This document shows positions 48,619-59,589 of a stretch of 64,000 nucleotides of DNA, piece by piece. Position numbers and translations under genes: made by a program. The notes under the pieces are model-generated. The model ran no database searches. It was not told the origin of the DNA and saw only the letters and a list, made by a program, of their open reading frames with translations. Position 1 is the stretch's first letter. Each line of letters opens with the position of its first letter. This DNA is from Euleptes europaea (Eukaryota > Chordata > Lepidosauria > Squamata > Sphaerodactylidae), in the NCBI RefSeq assembly GCF_029931775.1, contig NW_026612051.1, positions 310,001 through 374,000 on the forward strand, read 5' to 3'.

Positions 48619-48822
48619 TAGGGTTGCCAACTCCAGATTGAGTATTCCTGGAGATTATGGGGGTGGAGCCTGGGGAGGGTGAGGAAGGGAAAGACCACTG
48701 TAGACTATCATGCCACAGACTCCACCCTCCAAAGCAGCCTTTTTCTCCAGGGGAACTGACCTCTGCCATCTGTTATAATTCCAGGAGAGCGCCAGGCCCC
48801 CACCTGGAGGTTGGCAACCCCA
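48619..48822 (+). mobile_element. hAT-like MITE with TAGGGTTGCC termini
   Basis: Begins TAGGGTTGCCAACTCCAG and ends CCTGGAGGTTGGCAACCCCA. These inverted ends pair perfectly over GGGTTGCCAAC. The sister unit at about 32818 lacks it. The flanking octamers match only in part. Confidence 0.85.
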
Positions 48823-49300
48823 AATGTCACTTGGGTTAGGAATTAGCTTTATAAAAGCTGAAACAAATTATGAAATGAACAAACAGTAAAATCTCCACAC
48901 AAATAGTAACGTATCAACACTTAACAAGATGGTGCAAATGAAAACACCACTTTCCTCTTTTGTCATACACAGAGCAGCATTCTGGATCTTTGCAGAAGAA
49001 TTGAAATGATCTCATTCAAAGCATTTTTTTTAAAAGTAGGAACACATACTCTTTTCGGACTTTCAAATCTTAACAGGACAATGGTCTTTAAAGAGCAATG
49101 AGTTTTTGTTATTGAGTTACACTGATAATGGAGATTGAGTTATCACTCATCATTTTGTACTGTGACTGACAGCGCAAAAAACCCCTATTTTGTACACCTT
49201 CAAAAAGTGATGCCAACTATTTAGCAAAATTAAGAAAAAGAACGTGCTGCCTGTTGCAATTCACCCACTGAATTCAATGGGACTACATGGCAAATAGAGA

Positions 49301-49554
49301 GCCCCATGGGGCAGAGCGGTAAACTACAGTACTGCAGTCAAAGCTCTGCTCTTGACATGAGTCTGATCCCTACGGAAATAGGTTTCAGGTAGCCGGCTCA
49401 AGGTTGACTCAGCCTTCCATCCTTTCGAGGTTAGTAAAATGAGTACGGGTAAAGTGCAAATGACTAGGGATGGCGATGGCAAACCACCCCGTAAACATGT
49501 CTGCCTACTAAATGTCATGATGCGACATCACCCCATGATGTGATGTCACCTTTA
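49301..49554 (+). mobile_element. tRNA-derived SINE (GCCCC-head family)
   Basis: Head gccccatggggcagagcggt with a tRNA-like gagtctgatccctacgg, then the body ggtagccggctcaaggttga and a tail ending gtgatgtcacctttac. A second copy on the other strand is at 54636-54932. Absent from the sister unit near 33300. Confidence 0.82.
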
Positions 49555-49974
49555 CTCATAGCAAATATATATACAACTGCAGTTATGGAATATAGGGTAC
49601 ATGCCAGCTAACTTTTCTGGGAATATTAGGAATCTGCCAAACACTGTCACTGAGAAAATGAGAAGAAGTAATATGAAAGGCTTAAATACACCTTAGGTAT
49701 CAAACCACCATTCATACTTATTTTAGCATCATTCATACTTTATACCATTATTCCATGAAATCAAGCTCAGTTTCACTGTATGTCATATTTCCATATCTTC
49801 GAATAACCAAGGTCGAGCTCATCAATATTATTATTTTTCTGTTAGTACATTTTTCAATCAATTTTGTCATGGTTATAAGTACATATATTTTGTGGAAGAG
49901 TTTCCACTACAAACATTGATCAAACAGATGATATTATACAAAATTAAGTTATAAAAAAAAGGAAATAGACTCAC

Positions 49975-52437
49975 CATGCCTAAATTCACCTCAACATCTA
50001 AATGATTCTCTCCATTGACCATTGAAGGATTATTGGAGTTCAAACTGCTGAGGATATTTTCTGCTATTTGGACAGTAGGCTGCAGGAAAGTTAACTCGTT
50101 TCTCCTAGACTCAGAAGATAAGCAGACTTGGTAAGAATATGGTAAAGTTCCATCCTCGTAATTGGGAGGGAAAATGGTGCCAGTCTTTGCATCAGGAATA
50201 AAGCACTGAAGGAAGGTGGGGTGCCTTGACCGTCGGAGTTTCATCATTATGGTCAGTGTTACTGTAACAAGGAATAGGAAGGATACCAAGGCCAAGGCCA
50301 GTACCAAATAAAACTGGAGGTCAGACTGAGAGTCTGAGTCACTGGGTTGGGTGTTCATTTCCGGAAGAGCCTCCTGGAAGTTCTCAGCAAAGACGAGGTT
50401 CAGAGTCACGGTTGCTGAGAGAGGAGACTGCCCGTTATCCTTCACCATAATGACCAGCCTCTGCTTCACAGCTTCCCTCTCCAGTAACGCTCGGGCTGTT
50501 TTGATCTCTCCCGTGTGGGACCCAATGGTGAAAAGAGAGGGCTCCGTGGCCTGCAGCAGGTGGAAAGAGAGCCAGGCATTGTGTCCAGAGTCAGCATCCA
50601 CTGCCACCACTTTGGTCACCAGATAACCTGATTCAGCTGACCAAGGCACCATCTCAAACAAAGATGAACTTTCAATTCCTTGGGAAGGATAGAGGATCTG
50701 CGGAACATTATCATTCCTATCCAGGATACACACTCTCACTGTGGTGCTGCTATTGAGCGATGGGGAGCCTCCATCTTGGGCCTGAACTTGAATTTGAAAC
50801 TCCCGGAATTGCTCATAGTCAAAGGAGCGCTGCGCATAAATGGTGCCAGTCTCAGAATTAATAGATAGGTAGGAGGAGAGGGGCAGGTCTTCAATATTGC
50901 TTTTGAGGATGGAGTAAGTGATTTGTGCATTGCGATCCTCATCTGGGTCAGAGGCCTTGACACTGAAAATGGACGCTCCAGATGGGTTGTTCTCTAGCAC
51001 ATAGGAAGTATAGGAAGCCTTTTCAAAGGCTGGAGGGTTATCATTGATATCTGAGATCTGTAGGGAGATGGTTTTGTATGTGGAGAGAGGAGGGATCCCC
51101 TTGTCTGTGGCTGTGATTGTAATATTATACTCCGGGATCTTTTCTCTGTCAAGATAACTATCTGTGAGGAGTTTGAAATAATTATCTGACGATGATACTA
51201 TCTGGAAAGGTACAAGGTCTCTGAGATGGCAAGTGACTTCTCCATTCTCCCCAGAATCTGAGTCATGAACTTTGAGCAAAGCAATAACAGTTCCAGGCAT
51301 GGAGTCTTCAGGGACTGTACTGGATACAGAAGTAAGTACCACTTCTGGAGGATTGTCATTCACATCAAGGATCACAATCTCCACTTTACAATATGCCACT
51401 AAACCACCTCCATCTCTGGCCTGAATTATCATCACATAACTTTGTCTTTCCTCAAAATCAGTCATTTCCTTAAGTGTAATGATTCCAGCATTGGGATTCA
51501 GGCTGAATTTCTGCCTGGCTCTTTCTGGGATTTTGTTGAAAGAATAAACGATCTCTGCATTTGATCCTTCATCAATATCAGATGATTTAACTTGCAACAC
51601 AGAAGTTCCTTTGGGTGCATTCTCTTTCAAGGTTACCTTATAGACTGCCTGGCTAAAAATCGGTGTATTGTCATTAATATCAAGAACTGTTACCAATATG
51701 TTGGTGGTCCCAGTTTTTGCTGGTTCTCCTCCATCCAGAGCTGTAAGGACCAAGTGGAGTGTGTTTTCTTTTTCCCTGTCCAGTTGTTTCAGCAATATTA
51801 AGTCTGCATATTTATCACCATCTTCACTTTCTATAATGTCTAGTTTGAAATAAGGAGTTGAGCTCAGCTGGTAAGTCTGGAGGGAGTTGATCCCAATGTC
51901 ATCATCTTCAGCATTTCCAAGAGAAAACCGAGCTCCTGGCAAATTTGATTCACTCACTTCAAGTAAAATATTTTTTTTTAGGAAATGGGGGGAATTATCA
52001 TTGATGTCATCAATGAAAACATGTATATGGAAAATATTCATAGGATTATGAACAACAGTTTCTAATTTTAAGATACAAGAGGGTGATTTCCCACATATTT
52101 CTTCCCGGTCTATCCTCTCATTCACATATAGGTTGCCATTTTGTTCATTAAGAGTGAAATATGGCTTTTCTGAAGAAATACTAATCTTGCGCTTAGATAG
52201 CTCTCTTACATCCAATCCAAAATCTTTGGGAAGATTCCCCACAAAAGAACCCTTTTCTGTTTCTTCCAGAATTGAATAGTGAACCTGCTCAGACCTCACC
52301 AGACAAAAAAAAGACAAAAATATGCACAAAAAGAGTACTTGCCTCTTGATCTCCCTGGTTCTCTCTGCATGTCTAATTTCCATTACCCTGATTTTCAGAG
52401 CTGCCTTTCCAGATACCAGTATTTGTAAACATTCCAT
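49975..52437 (-). CDS. PCDHGB: Protocadherin gamma-B variable exon (B-w1)
   Basis: A complete gamma-B exon of 821 codons from the ATG at 52437 (MECLQILVSG). The second possible start used by B-w2 (MRV) reads IRV here. The hydrophobic signal segment is about residues 34-46, with mature EC1 from about residue 50 (EQVHYSILEE). DINDN at 144-148, DINDN at 253-257, DVNDN at 358-362, DINDN at 463-467 and DRNDN at 573-577 close EC1-EC5. EC6 runs to about 700 and the membrane segment is about 708-732. The cytoplasmic part contains PPNYEDGTLPYSYQVC. The exon ends in phase 0 at ATG with donor GTGAGT (49974-49969). Positions 50513-50979 (EC5-EC6) are identical to 19092-19558 of B-w3. A neuronal homophilic receptor after splicing to the constant exons. 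Confidence 0.96.
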
Positions 52438-52614
52438 CCCTTGGCAGTAAGATTTTGAAATTTAGTTCTTATTACCTGAGGGCTCCTGAGAAAGGAAGAG
52501 ATTTCAGTTCTGGAGGAGCTTTTAAAATAAAGCCGTCTCCTTCCTCTCTCCTCCTGTATAACAGATGGAGAATTTTGCAGGAGTCTCCACTGCTGATCCA
52601 GTATTACTCCCATC

Positions 52615-52637
52615 TTGTCCAACAGCGACACCTTGGG
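52615..52637 (-). promoter_or_regulatory. Conserved promoter element (CSE) of B-w1
   Basis: Minus strand AAGGTGTCGCTGTTGGACAA, about 178 bp upstream of the ATG. CGCT core. An AT-rich box (TTTATTTTAAAAGC, about 52518-52531) lies in between. Confidence 0.83.
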
Positions 52638-53225
52638 TTCACTGGGAGAACATAACTTCCCTGCTTTTTTATCAGTCTGTTTAACATCTATTCCCAAGTG
52701 GGCAACTTCTCCAGATGTACATTTTCAGATGCATAGCTATGCTTGTATTAAAGATAGATCCATATAATTTTTACTCATAATTTTAAACATTCCATATCCT
52801 TTTCCTCTATACATCTCTCCTGTGTTTTAAAACTCTTTACTAGTATGTTAGCTGCACAGCACAGTGGAAAACCTGAGCCTTTTGAATTTCTTTTTAAGAT
52901 GGTGTTTCTACTAAATTTGAAAATAAATACAGGAAAGTATCACACGAGAAGAGAAAATTAAAATATACTCACAACATATGTACACCTGCCTGAAATACAG
53001 CTTGTGAGAACAGCAGTTTGATGAAAAAGACCATGTGGTTTGTATCATAAGATTACTACCACAGGCTTAGTTTAACCTATACTTTTTAGCAATATGCATT
53101 TTCGACACTTGGGGTTTCAAGAAAGTTATTGTGACAGAGTCCTTAGAGATCCCTGCAGTGTGAGAAAGTGAGTTAATTGCTGTTATGTTTCAAATGCTTC
53201 GCCAGAAAAATAGTTTAAACTTGTA

Positions 53226-53297
53226 TGTGTGTGTGTTAAGTGCCATCAAATCGCTTCCGACTCATGGCGACCCTATGAATCAACGTCCTCCAAAATG
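53226..53297 (-). mobile_element. SINE/L2 tail fragment (ACA type)
   Basis: (GT)n followed by taagtgccatcaaatcgctt and ccgactcatggcgaccctat, the common squamate tail sequence in minus orientation. Confidence 0.65.
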
Positions 53298-54121
53298 TAA
53301 GTTTCAGCTTACAATAATCAATTTCAAAACAATAAAAACACACATGCAGAAAAATGTATAGCAAGCAATCATGCACCTGAATAACAACAAAAACTGGCTC
53401 CTTAAGAGAGAAAAATAATAACAAGAGAAGTACCAATTACAAAGAGGTTTGGGGGGGGGGAGATGTTTTCAACCAGTATCAAAAAGACTGCAGATCTGGT
53501 GCTAGGTGATAATGAGTGAACAAATAGTTCCATAGTCTTGGTGACAGGACCCAGCCATGATGAAAGGACCCAGCCATGGTGTTCACCCTCCTCGATCCTT
53601 CCATTGGGGGGTCTCACAATATGGTCCCTGAACATGATCTTAATCAGAAAACAGGTTCATGTGGGAGAAGATGGTGCTTCAGGTACCATAATCCCAGACC
53701 GTGTAGAGTGATATAGGCAATATCATAATTGACATAAGAGTAAACCAACAGCCAGAAAAAATCTTCCAAATGGATGTGGTTCCTCTGACTCACTTTTGCT
53801 AGCTGCCTTACTGTCACATTTTGGAACCAGTTCACTCTTGTGTTTGAAGACATCCTCATGCAGACTACACGGAGGTAATAAGGGCATAGAGAAAGGCCAA
53901 ATCATACCTCTCAAGGAAAGGCCAAGACTGGAATGCCATCTGAAGCTGGTTAAAGGCTTCATGCCACAAAGACATTCTGGGCTTCCTTCTCTAGGCTTGG
54001 ATCTAGCAAAACCCTAATCTGTGAACCTGCTCCAGAAGGCGAAGTACATCCCTGCCCAATACAGGCTTCCTCTGAAGATCCTTAATTGGTTTATTACCAA
54101 TCAACATGACCTGATTTGGAG
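53298..54121. other. Intergenic part of the tandem unit between B-w1 and A-w2
   Basis: Aligns with 22040-23770 and 37500-38820. No exon. A G-run lies at about 53451. Confidence 0.65.
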
Positions 54122-54250
54122 AGAAAATTGCAAGAGTCAAGTAGCACCTTAAAGACTAACAAAATTTCTGACAGGGTATGAACTTTTGTGAGCTCATACC
54201 ATCAGAAATTTTGTTAGTATTTAAGGTGCTACTGGATTCTTGCTCTTTTC
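54122..54250. repeat. Inverted repeat (fold-back) of a dispersed element
   Basis: Left arm gcaagagtcaagtagcacct ... caaaatttctg is mirrored by cagaaattttg ... aggtgctactggattcttgc, about 45 bp per arm around a 25-bp centre. The arm sequence resembles the widespread repeat at 30225. Confidence 0.75.
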
Positions 54251-54574
54251 TACTGCTATTAACATGGCTACCCATCATTATCTATCATCTGGCTAGAGTT
54301 TCAGTTTACTGGCCCTGATTCAGCTCTCCGTGCCAAACAGCTTTTCTCTTGATATGATTTTCTTTGGAAGGTGAGTCCACAGTGAAGACTATGTTATGGA
54401 CAATACATGGACTTCACATATTATGACCTTTTTATTAGTCCCACAGTTGAACCTCTGAGGAGAGAATAATCTCAGCATGATTTCCTCAGGTGCTCTTTGG
54501 ACTCAGCTTCAGTGTTGCTAATTATGAAGTTGACCGCCTTTTGCTGCTGAAGTACCCCCTTATGCTGCATTCCA

Positions 54575-54635
54575 CTTCATTCTCTTCCAACACAGTTCAA
54601 CTGAATTTAAAGCTAAAATGTGCAGCACATAAAAG
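54575..54635 (+). repeat. Long direct repeat (61 bp), left copy
   Basis: cttcattctcttccaacaca through gtgcagcacataaaag; repeated at 54933-54993 with two mismatches. The pair brackets a SINE. The sister unit near 24075-24130 has this sequence once. Confidence 0.9.
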
Positions 54636-54932
54636 TAAAAGGTAAAGGTCACCTGTGCAAGCACCGGGTCATTCCTGACCCATGGGGTGACGTCACATCC
54701 CGACGTTTACTAGGCAGACTTTGTTTACGGGGTGGTTTGCCAGTGCCTTCCCCAGTCATCTTCCCTTTACCCCCAGCAAGCTGGGTACTCATTTTACCGA
54801 CCTCGGAAGGATGGAAGGCTGAGTCAACCTTGTGCTGGCTACCTGAAACCAACTTCTGTCGGAATCAAACTCAGGTCGTGAGCAAAGCTTGGACTGCAGT
54901 ACTGCAGCTTACCACTCTGCGCCACGGGGCTC
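54636..54932 (-). mobile_element. tRNA-derived SINE (GCCCC-head family) between 61-bp repeats
   Basis: Minus strand begins ggagccccgtggcgcagagt, with a tRNA-like head and cctgagtttgattccgacag, then the body and a tail ending in tttaccttttac. Same family as 49301-49554. The bracketing duplication is far longer than the 5-20 bp usual for SINEs. Confidence 0.87.
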
Positions 54933-54993
54933 CTTCATTCTCTTCCAACACAGTTCAACTGAATTTAAAGCCAAAATGTGCAGCACATAGAAG
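54933..54993 (+). repeat. Long direct repeat (61 bp), right copy
   Basis: See 54575-54635. Confidence 0.9.
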
Positions 54994-55097
54994 CGATATA
55001 TTCAACCATGTTTGGTAAACAGTAAGAGCTGCTGTGAAATATCAGCTAAGATACCAAGTGCTTTGTTTGAATCTTGCCTTTGCTATGATCTTACTAA

Positions 55098-55343
55098 GAG
55101 CCAGCATGGTGTAGTGGTTAAGAGCAGCAGACTCCAATCTGGAGAACTGGGTGTGTTTCCCCATTCCTCCACAGGAAGCCTGCTGGATGACCTTGAGCCA
55201 GTTAAAGTTCTCCCAGAACTGTCTCAGCCCCATCTACCTCACAAGATATCTGTTGTGGGGAGGGGGAGGGAAGGCAATTGTAAGCCGCTTTGAAACTCCT
55301 TAAAGGTAGAGAAAACCGAGGTATAAAAACCAACTCTTCTTCT
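55098..55343 (+). mobile_element. Sauria-type SINE, complete
   Basis: Starts gagccagcatggtgtagtgg, with a tRNA-related head, then ctgttgtggggagggggagg and gtaagccgctttgaaactcc, and ends aaaaaccaactcttcttct, the Bov-B-like tail. Same family as 2419-2698. Confidence 0.88.
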
Positions 55344-55870
55344 AATTGGCCTTAGACAAGCCAGTCCTCCTCAGCCACATTCCCTGCCATACAGAGAACT
55401 AAAACAGACCTACTTTGCACCTTACTAAGGATTGCAACAAGATAATGGATGGGGAGGGCTATGAGAACTAAATAATGTGACAGAAATGTAAAGTTACTTA
55501 ATATTTACAAATCATTCTTCGAACAGAAAGGGAGGATTCAAAAGGTAAGATTCAAAGGCCTCAGAGCATGTGCAATTGTTAGGATGCCACCCCTCTTACC
55601 AATCTGATATCAAGAGGAAGATACGCAACAATAAATTGCTCCCTGCTTGGTATCTGGTAAGTGCTGCTGATTAAAACAGATGTATATTATAAAACAAATG
55701 GGATCTCACTGATGAATCTCCAAAAAATGTCAAAGAACCTAGCAAAGGAGTTAGAACAGAAACACTAAGACACCTCATTGCTCTTCAAAATATCTGACAG
55801 AACAAGCCAATGAAAAATCCCTGCCAAGAGTAATAAATACAGATACAATAAAAGAAAATGACATTAATCG
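55344..55870. other. Intronic DNA downstream of A-w2, nothing further recognised
   Basis: Aligns with the DNA just downstream of A-w3 and A-w4. Confidence 0.6.
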
Positions 55871-55876
55871 ACTCAC

Positions 55877-58264
55877 CTGGAATATTTGGTCTCCACTGCT
55901 AAGATTTGAATCTTCAAAAGTTACGATAGGCTCATTTGTGTCACAGGTCTGCTGATTATTAAACTGTTTTTTCCTAGAGTCTGTGGTGAGAGAAACGTCT
56001 TGGCAATAAGAGTGAAGAAAAGCTCGGACTCCATCAATTCCTACAAACTGGGAAACTGGGACGCCACCAAAATTCATACTTCCAGAGGCACACAACTGAG
56101 AATGTCTCCATCTGTGAAGTCTGATAGCCAGCAACACAAGAAGGAAAGCGAAAAACAAGCAGGAGACAAAAGCCACAGCAACCACCAGGTAGAAGGTGAG
56201 ATCTAATTGGGGGTCTGAAGGAACTGAGATGCTGCTAATATCAGAGAGGCTTTCAGGGATGCTGTCGGCCAGCACCACAGTGACCATGACGGAAGCAGAG
56301 AGAGGGGGCTGCCCATTGTCCTTCACTAAAACCACCAGGCTTTGCTTGAGAGCATCCTTGTCTAGAAAGAAACGGGCTGTCCTGATCTCTCCAGTGTGGA
56401 GTCCTATGGTGAAAAGCCCTGGCTCTGTGGCCTTCAGTAACTGATAGGAGAGCCAGGAGTTCTGGCCAGAGTCTGCATCTACCGCCACCACCTTAGTGAC
56501 CAGATATCCTGGCTCAGAAGAATGAGGGGCCAACTCAATTCCAGTGGAGCCATCAGTGGGGCTAGAAGGGTACAAGATTTGGGGGGTGTTATCATTCTGA
56601 TCTAAAATTAAGAGACTCACTGAGATGTTGGAACTGAGTGGTAGGGAGCCTCCATCTTGGGCCTTAACCCAGAAACTGATCTCCCGCACTTCTTCATAAT
56701 CAAAAGAGCTCAATGCATAGACAACACCTGTTTCAGAATTAATGGAGAGGTATGATGAAAGAAAAGATTGATCATGTCCTTCCATGATGGAATATGTTAT
56801 TCTGGAATTCTCTTCCCAGTCAGGATCATCTGCACTCAAGGAAAAGATGGAGGCCCCTCTCAGATTATTCTCCAGGAGATAAGATGTGTAGGCGGATTCT
56901 GCAAAGAGGGGAGGATTGTCATTTGCGTCTAAAAGGCTTACAGCTATCACAGTGGCTGTAGAAAGAGGAGGAATCCCGTGATCAGTAACTGTGAGGGTGA
57001 TACTGTAGGATGCCACTTGCTCTCTATCCAAGACATCGTCTGTCACCAAACTGTAAAAGTTATTCATGGATTTTTTCAGCTGAAAAGGGAGGTTTGGGTC
57101 TATTGAGCATGTGACCTCCCCATTAATTCCAGAATCACCATCTTGCACATTGAGAATGGCAACAACAGTACCAATTGGTGAATTCTCCAGGATGTCATTG
57201 ATGACATAGGTTACTTCTAATTCAGGCGCATGGTCATTCAAGTCTGAAATGAAAATCACAACTTTTGATGTGTCACTCAGGCCTCCCCCATCTTTGGCTT
57301 GTACCTCGAATTCATATAAAGAAGAATCCTCATAATCGAGTTTCCCTCCAAGTGTTATTTTACCAGTTGTAGAGTTAAGGAGAAATGTTTGAGAGTTACG
57401 TTTCAGTAGTGTTTGAAAATAGTATTTTATCTCCCCATTAATTCCTTCATCTAGATCGATTGCTCTTACTGTAATGACTGTGGACCCTTTAGGAATATTC
57501 TCCGGGACAGTTGCTTCATACAGAGGTTGGCTGAAAACTGGAGCATTGTCATTGGCATCTAGAACTATTACGTGGATTTGAGCAGTGCCGGATCTCACTG
57601 GGTCTCCCCCATCAAAAGCTGTGAGGATCAGATCATACATTGATTGCTCTTCCCTATCCAAAGGTTTATCCAACACCAATTCAGCACGTCTAATGCCATT
57701 TTCATCTATTTGCACTTGCAGAGAAAAATGACTGCTGCTTGTAAGTTGGTAATTCTGTATTGAATTTATACCCAGATCTGGATCTTCAGCTCGAGGAAGG
57801 TTAAATCGGGACCCCAATGTAGTTGCCTCACTGATTTCAAGCTCCTGTTCCCATGGATGGAATTGAGGATCATTATCATTTACATCTGTAATTTCCACTT
57901 CTATTCCATATATCTTTAATTTCCTCTCCATAATAACCTGAAGATTTAAGGTGCACTTTTCTGCCTGTCCACAGATTGCCTCTCTGTCTATTCTCTCTGA
58001 AGTTTGTAAAATACCACTGTTGAAGTTCAAAGCAAAATACTGAATGGTACCTGTCCTGGTAATGATCCGGAGTTCGTGTTCAGAAAGAGGCTTTCCATCC
58101 ATTCCTAGATCCTTTGCGATATTCCCCACAAAGGAGCCTTTCTGCATCTCTTCAGGAACGGAATAGCGAATCTGCCCAGCAACTGCCTTCCACACAAACA
58201 GGGTGATTAAGTATTGCAGGATGCCTTTGTTCACACTGCTCCATTGCCTCTGTATTTCTCCCAT
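55877..58264 (-). CDS. PCDHGA: Protocadherin gamma-A variable exon (A-w2)
   Basis: A complete gamma-A exon of 796 codons from the ATG at 58264 (MGEIQRQWSS). Signal peptide about 1-30, mature start QIRYSVPEEM. DVNDN, DANDN, DLNDH, DANDN and DQNDN close EC1-EC5 at about 131, 240, 345, 450 and 559. EC6 ends near 680, with a membrane segment about 691-716 and a short cytoplasmic part (TDSRKKQFNN ... DQIFQ). The exon ends in phase 0 at CAG with donor GTGAGT (55876-55871). Nearly the same as A-w3 and A-w4, with its main differences in the EC3 region (ETYFQTLLKRNSQ-type stretch, in A-w2 KYYFQTLLKRNSQ) and a few residues in EC2. It is the most upstream member of the tandem A+B unit array. Confidence 0.96.
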
Positions 58265-58467
58265 CCCCTTGCAGCAAGGTAAGGGATTCTTGTTCTTCTG
58301 GTTCTGACTCCAAGGAATGGAGGGCCTTCTGGGTTGCTTTTAAATTAAATGTTGTATTTGTTTAATTCCCTGTAACGTCAGTCCAGGTCTGATCTCTCTG
58401 CTATTTTGTTCCTGTGTCTTCAACTGCAGTGCTTGGTTAGCTGGATCTTCTAAGGGAAAAATTTCCC

Positions 58468-58493
58468 TTATTGGTGAACAGTGACACCCAGAG
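58468..58493 (-). promoter_or_regulatory. Conserved promoter element (CSE) of A-w2
   Basis: Minus strand GGGTGTCACTGTTCACCAAT, 204 bp upstream of the ATG. CACT core. Confidence 0.82.
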
Positions 58494-58754
58494 TCCCAAC
58501 TGGAAATTACAGATACTTACTAAACGTAGTCTTTTGTTTTCCTTGATCCGATCGTTCTTTATTCTTTATTTAAAATGTTTTCAAGGCAAACTTACCTAAT
58601 TTTTATTTATGATCGTAAACTGACTTAAAAAAATACAATAGTTGTCAAGATTAGACACAGTGCTACATAAAACAGCATTATGATATATGAACCAATGTTG
58701 CTTTCTGTGCTTCATTTAATAGAAACTTCATGTTTAAAGGCATCTGATATGCCA

Positions 58755-59225
58755 TCTTTCCTGACTGCTGCACAATGCAGGAAACCCAAAGTATTCCCTA
58801 TGGACAGCTTGAATTCAGCCTCTGCTTGAAGACCTCCAGCAACAAGAGATGACCACAACATTATGCTAATTTGTTCCATTATTGAACTGCTGTCATTAGA
58901 AAGGGTCTCCTAATATTCACCTGAAATCTACCTTCCTATAACTTCAGTCCATAAGCTCTATCCTTGTCCTCTGGCACTGCAGAGAACACAGTTTTGCCCT
59001 CTTCAAGTATTTGAAGACTGTGATCGTATCTCCATTCTCAAGGCTAAGCAGACCCAGTGTCTTCAAACTTTCCTCAACAGGTTTCCAGCCCCCTGCCCAT
59101 CTTTGGGGCCCTCTTCTGAACCCCTTCCATTTGCTCTGCATCTTATTAAAGCATGGGGCCCAGTAACGGGCCCAGTAATCCAGACAAGGTCTGCTAGTGC
59201 AGAGTAGAATGAAACTATTGTTTAT
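58755..59225 (-). mobile_element. CR1 LINE 3' end, degraded
   Basis: On the plus strand: gcctctgcttgaagacctcc, ctcaaggctaagcagaccca, cccttccatttgctctgcat. This is a CR1-type 3' region in reverse, older and more diverged than the copies at 27600 and 30412. Confidence 0.72.
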
Positions 59226-59264
59226 TTATTTACCTCATTTATACCCCGCCTATTTCCCCAAATG

Positions 59265-59508
59265 GAGAACCAGCGTGGTGTAGTGGTTAAGAGCGGCAGA
59301 CTCTAATCTGGAGTACTGGGTTTGATTCCCCACTCCTCCACATGAAGCCTGCTGGGTGACCTTGGGCCAGTCACAGGTCTCTCAGAACTCTCTCAGCCCA
59401 CGCAGAGGCAGGCAATGGCAAACCACCTCCGAACGTCTCTTGCCTTGAAAACCCTATGGGGTTGCCATAAGTCAGCTGTGACTTGATGGCACTATCCAAC
59501 AACATTTC
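59265..59508 (+). mobile_element. tRNA-headed SINE with the 5S-SINE tail
   Basis: The head gagaaccagcgtggtgtagt with gggtttgattccccactcc is Sauria-like. The tail ttgccataagtcagctgtga then cttgatggcac is the one carried by the 5S-derived SINEs at 908 and 31051, not the Bov-B-like tail of the Sauria copy at 55098. Confidence 0.78.
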
Positions 59509-59589
59509 CCCAATGGGAACCCCAAGTGGCTGACAAAGTTGTTTTCCCCTCCTCCAGAATGACCCGGTGCTTGCACAGGGGGAACTTTA

